This document shows, piece after piece, positions 11,107 through 22,737 of a stretch of DNA of 64,000 nt. The position numbers and the translations under genes are program-made. Every line of letters starts with the position of its first letter. The first letter of the stretch is position 1. The stretch spans positions 32,964,537 to 33,028,536 of the forward strand of contig NC_083868.1 in NCBI RefSeq assembly GCF_032452875.1, in the 5' to 3' direction. The stretch comes from Bos javanicus. Its lineage: Eukaryota > Chordata > Mammalia > Artiodactyla > Bovidae. The notes under the pieces were generated by a model. It had not been told where the DNA came from. It searched no databases and saw only the letters and a program-made list of their open reading frames with translations.

Positions 11107-11804
11107 AAAAAGGCTTCTAGCTATTCTTAATTAATCCTAAACCCTAAACTCAACAAACTTCTTTTGCCATGAACATTCCCCTCACAAACAGGTCTCAGAT
11201 AATAATCCTTCCCATGGCCTCAAGCTGCGGCCTACATGCTCATCCTGGGACATTCTTTGTAAAGATCCTTGAACAGATTATTTTCTGGGCACAACTGCAA
11301 AAGGCTTTGTGCTTTCTCATGTTTCTCTCATGAACAATAAGCACCTTAACACTCTTTCCAGCCAACTCAACCGAAGAAAGGAAAGAACAAGTCAGAATCA
11401 CAAGACCTAACTCCTTCATCCCGGGGCCATGCCTGCGCGATGAGGAGAGGGGGTTGGGGCCATGCCTCCATTTTGTCAGTAATGCCTAACGTGGCTCCTG
11501 ACACATGGACACTAAATTTTGAAAAGCCGCAATTTTTCAGAAATCTAAAAATAACCAAACTATTCAAAGAACAGAAATAACAGGAATTGGAGTTTCTTGC
11601 CCTACAAGATATCAAGACTTAATATTACTAAGATAACATTTAAGGCAAAAGAACATTGATACATGAATAGATGATCCATGTAACAAAATATATAGTAGAA
11701 ATAGACCTTATTTTATATAAATATCATGATATTATTATATAAAATAGATGAAACTTTACAAGTCAATGATGATGTCATTTAGTCATAGTCAATAAATATC
11801 TTTG

Positions 11805-11895
11805 AGATAACTATATGTATGTGTGTATATGCACATATATATATGTGATATTTATGTATGCATACATGTGTCATATGTATGTATGTCATATATGT
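11805..11895. repeat. TA/TG-rich simple repeat patch
   Basis: Alternating purine-pyrimidine stretches such as 'tgtatgtgtgtatatgcacatatatatatg', broken by single changes. It lies within or next to the old L1M. Confidence 0.7.
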
Positions 11896-12001
11896 CATTT
11901 ATTGGTCAAATGTCCTACATGTGGAAAGCAAGATTTTATAAATAGTAAAAGTAACTAAAGCAAATATTTTTCTGAGTTTTGTGAAAGGAAGAATCCACTT
12001 T

Positions 12002-12765
12002 ATGCATTAGTCAGCTTGGGCTACTATAACAAAATACTATGGACTAGGTGGTTTAAATAATAGAATATTTTTTTCTCACAGTTCTAGAGTCTAGAAATCC
12101 AAGATCAACTTTTAGCAGATTTGGTTTCTGTTGAGAGCTGTCTTTCTGGATTGCAAATGGCCACTTTGTCCTCACACGGCCTTTCCTCATTTTGGGGAGG
12201 ACACATTAGAGATCTTTTATCTTTTTATAAGGCTATCAGTCATGTCAGATTAGGGCTCCACTTGTTATGAACTGAATGTTTGTGTCCCTGAAAATTCATA
12301 TGTTGAAGCTCCAACTTCCACTTTGACTGTTTTTGGGGAGAGGACCTTTAAGGAGGTAACAGATTAAGTCATAAGAGTAAAAGCCTGATCTGATAAGATT
12401 AGTGTCCTTATAAAAAGACACTAGAGAGCCTGATCTCTTTTTGTGCACATATGGAGCCAAGAGAGCACATGTCGAGATGGGGGCCACAGTTACACAACAG
12501 AAGAGGCCTCAGGATGAAACCTAACTTACAAGCACCTTGAATGTGGACTTCCAAGCCTTTATAACTCTAATAAATAAAGTTTTGTTGTTTATGCCACCCA
12601 GTCTGTGGCTTGTTATGACAGCCTGAGTAGACTAATACACCATTCTTTTGAGCTCATTTAACTTTACCTCCTAAAGGCCCTATCTCTAAATATATTCACA
12701 TTGAGGGTGAGGGCTTCAACATACAAATTTTGTGGGGACACAATTCATTCTCTAATACTATATAA
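12002..12765 (-). mobile_element. MLT1-type (MaLR) LTR, antisense, outer element of a nested pair
   Basis: The left half (12002-12262) reads 'tagtcagcttgggctac ... ggattagggctccact'. The right half (about 12645-12765) resumes with 'acctcctaaaggccctatc' and ends 'ggggacacaattcattc'. Together they give a full MLT1 LTR in reverse, with a second MLT1-type LTR inserted in the opposite direction between the halves. Confidence 0.75.
12263..12639 (+). mobile_element. MLT1-type (MaLR) solo LTR, sense, inserted in another MLT1
   Basis: It starts TGTTATGAACTGAATG and ends AGACTAATACA, a 377-bp TG...CA unit. It contains 'ctaataaataaagttttg' with an AATAAA signal near 12569 and the canonical 'ccacccagtctgtgg' block. 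Flanking 5-mers CCACT (12258-12262) and CCATT (12640-12644) are a one-mismatch TSD of the length expected for ERVL-MaLR. Confidence 0.82.
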
Positions 12766-13600
12766 GATACAAGAACACAAAGTAAAACTTAGATATTGAT
12801 TAATATAATTGTATTACATAAAGTAATCTATAAGACTATAAGTAAAACTTAAACAAAGAGTACCATCCATAGATATTAAGAAGATATTTTCAACATTTAT
12901 AACAAATAAAAAGTATTGAGAAGATATAAATAACTGCTACAAATCAATAATAAAAGACAAATAGCTGAAAAGGAAATATGTGCAAAGTATATAAAGAGGA
13001 ATTAGCAAATGAGGAAATACAATGGCCAATAAACATATGAAAAGGCTCAACTGTTTTGCATTTCTGTAGGGAAATGCAAATTTTGAAAAATGAGATTCTT
13101 TTAATGCTCATGTAATTAGCAAAATAAAAATGAATCTGGCGATATCAAATATTTGTGGGATGTTGGAGAAAGAAAACTCTCATACATTTCTGTTGAAGAG
13201 TATAGTGGCAGTACCACTTAGGTCAGAAGTTTCAGTCACCCTAGGATAATTGAACACAGGCATAATCTGTGACATAGCCATTACACTTTCATTATATACC
13301 CTATTGAAATTCTCTCACCTATTGAAAAGAAAACATGCACAGGAGTGAGCCCTGAAATATTGTTTGTGGAGGTGAAAAATTTGACATAATCCAAATGTCT
13401 CCATCAGTAATGAAATCAATATATAAATTGGGGTTTATTTATGCAGTGGAATACCACAGAGGACTTAAAAGGAGTGAACTAGACTCTATATAACCACCAT
13501 ACATAGACTTTTAACCAGAATGTTGAATGGGAAAAAAAGCAAGTAGCAGAATGTTATCCTGAGTAATATTAATGTTATGTAACTTCTGTGAAGGTAGAAG

Positions 13601-14461
13601 GTGCAAGGATCACGAGATCTAGCAGAATGAGTCATTTACTTCATTCCTGCTTTCAGGAACAACCTTGAAGTTTTATCTCTTATTTTTTTAGGAGAAAAGC
13701 TTTCTTTTCTTCTAAAAGAAAGTTGGAGTGGGTAGGGAGGAGGGTAGAGAGCAAGGGTAATATCTATGCTGGTCTCAGATTAGCTACCCTTGACTGTCTT
13801 GGGTTTAACCATAGCACGGAAACATAATAGTGGTGTCCAGATATGTAGCTGCTAATCCCAGAACTAGTGGAATTCAGAAAGCAAAGGTCCATTGGTATGC
13901 TGATCTCTATGCTTCCAGATAAATGTCCATTATTGCCCTTAGGGTATGTTCAGATAGGTGTTACCTATGAATCCCATTCCTAGTTATGTCTAAAATGGTT
14001 TGATCTTTTCAAATGGATTTTCTCATGATTATGCCTGACCCTCATGATTTAATGAGGTATTTCCTCAATACAAAGCATTTTCAGAGAGGTATTAATTCTT
14101 CAAAGTCCTAGAAAAGCCTTGTGTACTTGAAATAGAGGCTAGGGCTAATTAGTTTGTGGCTGGCCAGGTGGGTGAGCAAGAGAGAGAATCCCACAAAGGT
14201 CAGGTACACAGCCCAGATTTGTTCTCAGCAGTTGCAGAAGCTGGGGAAGTTGCTATACAACAGCTTCCTAAACCAGCTGCTCTGACTCTCTGCCAGCTTC
14301 AGGAAACTAGAGGAAATTGTTGAAAATAGTAATCTCCAAGTTTCTTGGAGAAACTTAGCTACCTTTTAAAGGATTTACCCCATTCCTCCTAACCTGTGAA
14401 TGAGAGGATCTGAAACCAGTGACAAATTAATATTTTCACTGAGATGTCTTTATTTCAGATG
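13601..14461. other. Unassigned DNA, no gene seen
   Basis: Moderate complexity sequence without long frames and without a repeat family that I recognise. A purine-rich patch lies at 13725-13755. Confidence 0.6.
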
Positions 14462-14674
14462 CAGGCCTAATTCACTCTCTCTGCCTTCTGATGGATAAAG
14501 ACAAGAGACTTATGGAAGCTTCCTGATAGGAGAGACTGACTGTGGGGGAAATTGGGTCTGGTTCTGATGGACAGGGCCATGCTCAGTAATAATCCAGTTT
14601 CTGTTGATGGGTGGGGCTATGTTCCCTCCTTGTTGTTTGTCCTGAGGCCAAACTATGGTAAGAGTAATGAAGAT

Positions 14675-17177
14675 TAAATGATTCTATGAAGATCTACAAG
14701 ACCTTTTAGAACTAACACCCAAAAAAGATGTCCTTTTCATTACAGGGGACTGGAATGCAAAAGTACGAAGTCAAGAAACACCTGGAGTAACAGGCAAATT
14801 TGGCCTTGGAATACGGAATGAAGCAGGGCAAAGACTAATAGAGTTTTGCCAAGAAAATGCACTGGTCATAGCAAACACCCTCTTCCAACAACACAAGAGA
14901 AGACTCTACACATGGACATCACCAGATGGTCAACACCGAAATCAGACTGATTATATTCTTTGCAGCCAAAGATGGAGAAGCTCTATGCTGTCAACAAAAA
15001 CAAGACCAGGAGCTGACTGTGGCTCAGATCATGAACTCCTTATTGCCAAATTCAGACAAAAATTGAAGAAAGTAGGGAAAACCACTAGACCATTCAGGTA
15101 TGACCTAAATCAAATCCCTTATGATTATACAGTGGAAGTGAGAAATAGATTTAAGGGCTTAGATCTGATAGAGTGTCTGATGAACTATGGACAGAGGTTC
15201 GTGACACTGTACAGGAGACAGGGATCAAGACCATTCCCATGGAAAAGAAATGCAAAAAAGCAAAATGGCTGTCTGGGGAGGCCTGACAAATAGCTGTGAA
15301 AAGAAGAGAAGTGAAAAGCAAAGGAGAAAAGGAAAGATATAAGCATCTGAATGCAGAGTTATAAAGAATAGCAAGAAGAGATAAGAAAGCCTTCCTCAGC
15401 AATCAATGCAAAGAAATAGAAGAAAACAACAGAATGGGAAAGACTAGAGATCTCTTCAAGACAATTAGAGATACCAAGGGATTATTTCATGCAAAGATGG
15501 GCTCAATAAAGGGCAGAAATGGTATAGACCTAACAGAAGCAGAAGATGTTAAGAAGAGGTGGCAAGAATACACAGAAGAACTGCACAAAAAAAGATCTTC
15601 ACAACCCAGATAATCACGATGGTGTGATCACTGACCTAGAGCCAGACATCCTGGAATGTGAAGTCAAGTGGGCCTTAGGAAGCATCACCACGGACAAAGC
15701 TAGTGGAGGTGATAGAATTCCAGTTGAGCTATTTCAAATGCTGAAAGATGATGCTGTGAAAGTGCTGCACTCAATATGCCAGCAAATTTGGAAAACTCAG
15801 CAGTGGCCACAGGACTGGAAAAGTTCATTGTTCATTCCAATCCCAAAGAAAGGCAATGCCAACGAATGCTCAAACTACTGCACAATTGCACTCATCTCAC
15901 ATGCTAGTAAAGTAATGTTCAAAATTCTCCAAGCCAGGCTTCAGCAATACGTGAACCATAAACTTCCAGATGTTTAAGCTGGTTTTAGAAAAGGTAGAGG
16001 AACCAGAGGTCAAATTGCCAACATCCACTGGATCATGAGCAAGAGAGTTCCAGAAAAACATCTATTTATGTTTTATTGACTACGCCAAAGCCTTTGACTG
16101 TGTGGATCACAATAAACTGTGGAAAATTCTGAAAGAGATGGGAATACCAGCACACCTGACCTGCCTCTTGAGAAACCTATATGCAGGTCAGGAAGCAAAA
16201 GTTAGAACTGGACATGGAACAACAAACTGGTTCCAAATAGGAAAAGGAGTACATCAAGGCTGTATATTGTCACCCTGCTTATTTAACTTCTAGGCAGAGT
16301 ACATCATGAGAAACGCTGGGCTGGAAGAAGCACAAGCTGGAATCAAGATTGCCAGGAGAGATATAACCTCAGATGTGCAGATGACACCACCCTTATGGCA
16401 GAAAGTGAAGAGGAACTAAAAGCCTCTTGATGAAGGTGAAAGAGGAGAGTGAAAAAGTTGGCTTAAAGCTCAACATTCAGAAAACGAAGATCATGGCATT
16501 TGGTCCCATCATTTCATGGGAAATAGATGGGGAAACAGTGCAAACAGTGTCATATGGGGAAACAGTGCAAACAGTGTCACACTTCATTTTTGGGGGCTCC
16601 AAAATCACTGCAGATGGTGACTGCAGCCATGAAATTAAAAGACGCTTACTCCTTGGAAGAAAAGTTATGACCAACCTAGATAGCATATTGAAAACCAGAA
16701 ACATTACTTTGCCAACAAAGGTCCATCTAGTCAAGGCTATGGTTTTTCCAGTGGTCATGTATGATGTGAGAGTTGGACTGTGAAGAAAGCTGAGTGCCAA
16801 AGAATTGATGCTTTTGAACTGTGGTGTTGGAGAAGACTCTTGAGAGTCCCTTGGACTGCAAGGAGATCCAACCAGTCCATTCTGAAGGAGATCAGCCCTG
16901 GGATTTTTTTGGAGGGAATGATGCTGAAGCTGAAACTCTAGTACTTTGGCCACCTCAGGTGAAGAGTTGACTCATTGGAAAAGACTCTGATGCTGGGAGG
17001 AATTGGAGGCAGGAGGAGAAGGGACGACAGAGGATGAGATTGCTGGATGGCATCACTGACTGGTTGGACGTGAGTTTGGGTGAACTCCGGGAGTTGGTGA
17101 TGGACAGGGAGGCCTGGCGTGCTGCAAATCATGGGGTCGCAAAGAGTCAGACACGACTGAGCGACTGAACTGAACTG
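14675..17177 (+). mobile_element. BovB LINE with endonuclease and RT remnants, nested, exact TSD
   Basis: This is the most complete BovB coding arrangement here. It begins just upstream of the APE-type endonuclease, with GDWN at 14745-14756 and the catalytic SDH at 15023-15031, continues through RT and ends with the ACTGA repeats. AATGAAGAT flanks it at 14666-14674 and 17178-17186. Damage includes a frame break between endonuclease and RT, a deletion before 16040, and a stop near 16291. The RT active-site box YADD has become CADD (16374-16385). A short direct duplication ('ggggaaacagtgcaaacagt') occurs near 16529-16577. It cannot be functional. Confidence 0.95.
15546..15977 (+). pseudogene. 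BovB ORF2 fragment: linker and start of reverse transcriptase
   Basis: This 143-codon frame covers the BovB region before the RT fingers, with readable blocks DKASGGDRIPVELFQMLKDD and IPIPKKGNANECSNYCTIAL. It belongs to the nested BovB at 14675-17177 and is cut off by a stop at 15975-15977, before the region encoding the YADD box. It is a dead remnant with no start context of its own. Confidence 0.85.
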
Positions 17178-17720
17178 AATGAAGATAATGGCAAACTCCT
17201 TCAAAAGGATGGTGCGTTCACTGTTTTATTTAGTATCCCTGACCCTGCAGCCTGTCATTGTATACCCACGTCTCCACAGGAGACTCCTGGACACTAACAG
17301 GTAAGTCTGGCTCAGTTTCTTGTGCAGACACTGTTCCTTTCTCCTGGTTCCTGGTGTGCAAAAGGTTTTGTGTCCTCCAAGAATTTATTTCCCCAGTCCT
17401 GTGGAAGTTCTGTAATCAAATACCACTGGCTTCCAAAGTCAAATTCCCTGGGGGTTCTCAGTTCCTTTGACAGATCCCTGGGTTGGGAAATATGCTGTGG
17501 GCCATAGAACTTTCTTAACAGTGTGAGAATTTCTTTGATATAATCATTCTTCAGTTTTTGGGTCCTCTGCTTGGCAGCTCTATGGTGTGGCTAATGGAAA
17601 CCCCTTCCAAGAGGGCTTATGCCACATTCTGCGTGACCCTGGTTAGCTTCAGTCAGAGCCCCTGCCCCCACAGTAGGCCACTGCTGACCCATACCTCTGC
17701 AGGAGACACTCAAACACTTC

Positions 17721-19764
17721 AATGCAAGTGTTGAAGAAAGTAGGGGAAATCACTAGGCCATTCCGGTATGACCTAAATGAAATCTTTTATGATTATACAG
17801 TGGGAGTGACAAATAGATTCAAGGGATTATATTTGATAGACCTTGAAGAATTATAGAGTGAGGTTTGTGACATTGCACAGGAAATGGTTGTCTGAGAAGG
17901 CCTTACAAATACCAGGGAAAAGAACAGAAGCAAAAGGCAAAGGAGAAAAGGAAAGCTATATCTATCTAAATGTAGAGTTCTGAAGAATAGCAAAGAGAGA
18001 TAAGAAAGCCTTCCTCAGTGATCAATGCAAAGAAATAGAAGAAAACAACAGAATGGGAAAGACTAGAGATCTCTTCAAGAAAATTAGAGATACCAAGGGA
18101 ATATTTCATGCAAAGATGGCTACAATAAAGGACAGAAATGGTATGCATTTGACAGAAGCAGAAGATATCAAGAAGTGTCCAGGATACACAGAAGAGCTAT
18201 ACAAAAGAGATCTTAATGACCCAGATAACGATGATGGTGTGATCACTCACCTAGAGCCAGAAATCTTGGAGTGCAAAGTAAAGCGAACCTTGGGAAGCCA
18301 TCACTACAAATAAAGCTAGTGGAATTCAACTGAGCTATTTCAAATACTAAAAGATGATGCTGTTAAAGTGCTGCACTCTATATGCCAACAAATTTGGAAA
18401 ACTCAGCAGTGGCCACAGGACTGGAGAAGGTCAGTTTTCATTCCATTCCCAAAGAAAGGCAATGCCAAAGAATGTTCAAACTACTGCACAATTGTACTCA
18501 TCGCACATGCTAGCAAAGTAATGCTCAAAATTCTCCAAGCTAGGCTTCAACAGTATGTGAACTGAGAACTTCCAGATGTTCAAGCTGGATTTAGAAAAGA
18601 CAGAGAAACCAGAGATCAAATTGTGAACATCTGTTGGATCATAGAAAAAGCAAGCGAATTCCAGAAAAACATCTACTACTTCTTCATTGACTACACTAAA
18701 GCCTTTGATTGTGTGGATTACAATGAACTGTGGAAAAGTCTTCAAGAGATGAGAATGCCAGACCAGCTGACCTGCCTCCTGAGAAATCTGCATGGAAGTC
18801 AAGAAGCAAGGGTTAGGACCGGACATGGAAAAATGGACTGGTTCCAAATTGGGAAACAAGTATGTCAAGACTGTATATTTTCACCCTGATTATTTAATTT
18901 ATATGTAGAGTACACCATGTGAAACGCCAGGCTGCATGAGGCACAAGAAGGAATCAAGATTGCTGGGAGAAATATCAATAACCTCAGGTATGCAGATGAC
19001 ACCAACCTAATGGCAGAAAGCAAAGAGAAACTAAAGAGCCTGTTGATGAAACTGAAAGAGGAGAGTGAAAAAGCTGACTTAAAAAACTCAACATTCAAAA
19101 GACCAAAATCATGGCATCTGGTCCCATCACTTCATGGTAAATAGATGGGGAAACAATGGAAACAGGGACAGATTTTATTTTCTTGGGCTCCAAAATCACT
19201 GTGGATGGTGACTGTAGCCATGAAATTAAAAGACGCTTGCTCCTTGGAAGAAAACTATGACAAACTAGATAGCATATTTAAAAGCAGAGACATTACTTAG
19301 CCAACAAAGATCCATCTAGTCAAAGCTATGGTTTTTCCAATACTCTTGTATGGATGTGAGAGCTGGACCATAAAGAAAGCTGAGTGCAGAAGAGCTGATG
19401 CTTTTGAACTATTTTGTTATAGAAGACTCTTGAGAGTCCCTTGGACTGCAGGGAAATTCAACCAGTCAATCCTAAAAGAAATCAGTCCTCAATATTCATT
19501 GGAAGGATTGATGCTGAAGCTGAAATTCCAGTATTTTGACCACCTGATGGGAAGAGGTAACTCATTGGAAAAGACCCTGATGCTGGGAAAGATTGAAGGC
19601 AGGAGAAGAAAGGGATGGCAGAGAATGAGATGGTTGGATGGCATCACTGACTCAATGGATATGAGTTTGAGCAAGCTCTGGGAGTTGGTGATGGACAGGA
19701 AAGCCTGGCGTGTTGCTGTCTGTGGGGTCACAAGGAGATATGACTGAGCACTGAACTGAGCTGA
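17721..19764 (+). mobile_element. BovB portion of the composite element
   Basis: It begins in the endonuclease C-terminal region ('gaagaaagtaggggaaatc') and runs to the 3' terminus near 19764. Frames at 18053-18313, 18368-18565, 18623-18889 and 19328-19747 are successive RT pieces in different phases. The YADD box survives at about 18988-18999 ('tatgcagatgac'). The GDWN half of the endonuclease is missing. Confidence 0.92.
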
Positions 19765-19777
19765 CAGGCCTAATTCA

Positions 19778-22046
19778 GACCATTTTATGGCAAGTTACTG
19801 TTTCAATGCCAAAGTTTTATCATACTCACCTGTGTAACAAAGCGTTTCTGGAATTTCCCAATTTAAGCCCAGCATTCTGCATGCCACCTGGTAGCATACT
19901 CATTTTTAACCTGCCACTATGTTCCTGAATCTGTTTATCAACCCTGATTTTTCTCTCAGCACTGATAAGAACACATTATGCATATGTCTTGAATTAGTTT
20001 TAAGTTGTAATTGACAGAACACTTAAACTTGACTGAAAAGATAAACACTAAATAAATTGTATTTTTACCCCTTTTTATATGTCATTGGCATTTCTCTAAA
20101 TGTTTAGAGGAGAAAAATCACAACCATTGAGTATTTTTTTAATTTAAATCAGGGAGGCTAGTTATTTGTTTAATTCTAAATATTAATTTGAAAAGTTTTA
20201 CACCAAAAAGCAAATTTTCATAATAAGTCAACTTTAAGTCAACTTTAATTTCTACTTGAATGTGAAATGTTTGTATTTTTTAACAATATATTAAGTACTG
20301 AAAAATTTAACAGACTTAAAATTTATTTTTACCTATAATAATGAATAATTTATTATTGCTTGGTTGTCATATGCATTGTTTATCCTTAATTTTACACTCC
20401 TTTATCAAAGTTTACTACAATTGCTCCAACAAATTAATTTGAAGAAATTTAATAAAGAAACCATAGGTTAATTATATTTTCCAGTTACTGAGGACTATTT
20501 TGAAGAAAGAAACACTTTTGTTATGATGCCATTGATAGGAAATATGTAACTTTGTATTAATTTTATATAGTACATACCAAAAACAAAACTGCCCCAAACA
20601 CTTGAAAGTGCTTTTTTTTTGCTTATTCAGTTCTTATGTTTACCAGAAAAATATTTTTTACTTAACATTGTTGTTGCCATTAGCATAGCATTTAAGCATA
20701 ATAACATTTGATTTTTGCCTTAATTTATAGATTACCTGACTTGCTTTCTAAAATAGATAAACCAACCAACCAGTCAATCAATCAGATAAGTATTACCCTG
20801 GTACCATAATTTTCCTCTGCTCTGTCTTCTTTTTTAATAATTTTGTACTCAATTGAACCAAAATAAAGGGAACATATTTTCTACATTGTGACACTTTAAT
20901 GGAATTTTTTGACAAATATTATCTCTAAATATAAACTTCAAATGTTTTCTTTTTACACTGCTGATGAGCAGAGCACAGAGTACCTAAAATATCATACCCC
21001 ACTACTGCCAGGCTGGTTTGTTCTTGATCAGTGTTTCAGCCATACTAGATGTATTTGAATATTTGAAATCTTGGGTTTACTTTTTTCCTTGTTTTGAGAT
21101 ATTGAGGACTTTGAAAAAAATAGTGACCATTTTTAATATTTTTTAAAACATCTCTGTTTAACACTATTATAGAAACCCCTTTTTTAATAAAATAATATTA
21201 TAACATATTACCTGAACCATTATATATACATAAGAAAGACATTTTTATAGAATTAAATGGTATAAGCTTACATGTGTAGATGGGCCAATGGATCTCAATT
21301 TTCATGCTGTTCTAATTGATGGTTTCAGCTTGAACCCCTCTTTTATATTCAGAATCTGTTTTTATAACCTCAATTGGAAAGATTGTCATAATGATAGAAG
21401 CAGGATTAAGTTCAAGGTGGTAGAATAAAAATGAAGCTTTTTCCATTCCTGCCATAAAATAATAGGAACCAAAGTATAAATAGATCAAATCAACATTAAT
21501 TAGAATGTATTTTGGAGTCTTCAAAGAAAATATGTTACTGTATACATCTTAAAACACTGGTAGCAGAGATGAAAAGAATTTCAGTGGGAGGAATGGTTAA
21601 GTTTTCATGGGGTGAATAATCATACTGATTTTAAGAGGTATGGGTGAAAGATCTGTTTGAAGTCAAAGATCTACACTGCAGAGTATTAGAAGATGAACTC
21701 TAGATAGCTATGTTTGGAAAAGATTGAAAGCCAATCTTAAGCATTTCTGTCTATCCCATTTAAAAGGATCAATACATGATAAAAAAAATAACTATGAAAT
21801 ACTATTAGTGAGGATATTTTGAAGGATCAAAATAGTTGAATAAAGAAGACCATTTGGAAACTATATGGCCATTAAGGGTTAGCTAATTAGGACTGGAATT
21901 AGGGCTTGTAGTACTGAAAATTGAAAATAATTGCTACATTACTACTTTATTTTGTTTTATGCCTGAGAAATTATGTTTAAGGTTAAAAATTACTAATTTG
22001 ATATGAGGCAAAGAAAATGGTATTTATATAACATTCAAGTTATTAC
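19778..22046. other. AT-rich apparently single-copy DNA
   Basis: Nothing coding is seen. It holds short A/T runs, an 'accaaccaaccagtcaatcaatcag' patch near 20760-20785 and low-GC sequence. The 70-codon frame at 21312-21524 has no recognisable features. Confidence 0.6.
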
Positions 22047-22264
22047 TAGCTGTCGTAGCTCAGTAGGTAAAGAATCTGCCTGCAATGCAGGAGACCTAGG
22101 TCCGATTCCTGGATTCAACTCCTCAATTTGATTCCCGGGTTGGGAAGATTCCCTGGAGAAGGAAATGGCAATCCACTCCAGTATTCTTGCCTGGAAAATT
22201 CCATGGACAGTAGAGCCTGGCGGGCTACAGTCCATGGGGTCACAATAGTAGGACACTGACTAAA
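22047..22264 (+). mobile_element. Bov-tA SINE with a good pol III A box
   Basis: The tRNA-like head has TAGCTCAGTAGG as A box and GGTCCGATTCC as B box (one change from consensus). The B-box neighbourhood is partly duplicated ('ggtccgattcctgg' then 'tttgattcccggg', near 22098-22140), which lengthens the head. The BovB-like tail follows. No clear TSD. Confidence 0.9.
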
Positions 22265-22737
22265 CCACCATAATAAATAAAATCAAATGTTTATAATAAA
22301 TAAAATAAAATGGAATGTTATTTTACACTCAATTGTTCAGGTGTTACTGGTGAGTGAGTGACTTTCTTCAACATAATAACTTAGGTTTATATATTTTTCT
22401 CTCTCATTAAGGCCTTGAGATCTCTAAATTCATCCTGTAGAAAGGTAAAGCAAATGTGGAAAAGATAGAATGTTTCTTTAAACCTCAGTTCAGAGTGATA
22501 TATATATATATTACTTTCAGTCATATACCAATGGAATGTGTCCTATATGCAAGGAGAATGGGAGATATATTCTGTGGTTGGGCAGTAGATTTTCAGCACA
22601 AGCTCCCTCAGTGTAAGGAAAGTGGAAGTATGAATTTTGGTGGCTAGCAAGCCATCACTACTACAGAGACCATCCAACAGAAACATTAGCCAAATATCTC
22701 GGTTTACATAACCATTGACAAGAATCCAGATGACATA

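Larger units (their letters stand above)
10238..11503 (-). mobile_element. Solo LTR of an endogenous retrovirus, antisense, holding two Bov-A2 SINEs
   Basis: The plus strand begins TGCTGGAGTCC and ends GGCTCCTGACA, so the minus strand starts TGTCAGGAGCC and ends ...CCAGCA, the TG...CA ends of an LTR. On the minus strand a TATAAAAG box (10369-10377) is followed by an AATAAA signal (10337-10342) in the usual promoter/R-region order. Without the two SINEs the LTR is about 690 bp. Flanking 6-mers (cacaga and catgga) match only partly, so the TSD has decayed or the edges are slightly off. No gag, pol or env sequence lies next to it. The family is not named with confidence; a class II (ERVK-like) bovine LTR is possible. 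Confidence 0.72.
9440..13600 (+). mobile_element. Ancient L1M LINE (sense, ORF2 3' half), interrupted several times
   Basis: L1 ORF2-like sequence appears in order in four pieces: about 9440-9619, 9870-10237, 11504-11960 and 12770-13600. The first resembles the region after the RT active site. The second has 'ggaatcaatatttaaaa' and 'taatgcaattcacatcaat' blocks. The third matches the later 'caagacttaatatta' block. The last matches the C-terminal region ('caatggccaataaacatatgaaaaggctcaac' type sequence, then the end of ORF2). Insertions between the pieces are a Bov-tA, a solo LTR and nested MLT1-type LTRs. Divergence is high, but the colinearity supports one original element. Confidence 0.6.
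14475..19764 (+). mobile_element. Composite BovB retroposon (5.3 kb span) bounded by 13-bp direct repeats
   Basis: CAGGCCTAATTCA occurs exactly at 14462-14474 and 19765-19777. Between them are (i) a non-coding ruminant repeat segment, 14475-14665 resuming at 17187-17720, that I do not recognise as BovB coding sequence; (ii) a separate BovB inserted inside that segment (14675-17177, own TSD); and (iii) BovB from the end of the endonuclease domain to the 3' terminus (17721-19764). After removing the nested copy, one element of about 2.8 kb remains with an unusual 5' part joined to BovB. The RT frames are broken by stops and frameshifts. Whether the 5' part belongs to a longer BovB variant or is a chimaera is open. 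Confidence 0.72.

Noticed and set aside
11367..11615. GC-richer stretch with an 82-codon frame as a possible exon
   Set aside because: Most of it lies in the antisense solo LTR (up to 11503) and it runs on into old L1M. No splice-site context or conserved domain was recognised.
16477..16953. 158-codon minus-strand ORF
   Set aside because: Antisense of the BovB coding strand; same kind of shadow as elsewhere (TTGKTIALTRWTFVGKVM type sequence).
22047..22120. Possible tRNA gene
   Set aside because: A and B boxes are those of the Bov-tA SINE head. The sequence does not fold into a full cloverleaf, and it continues directly into the BovB-like tail.
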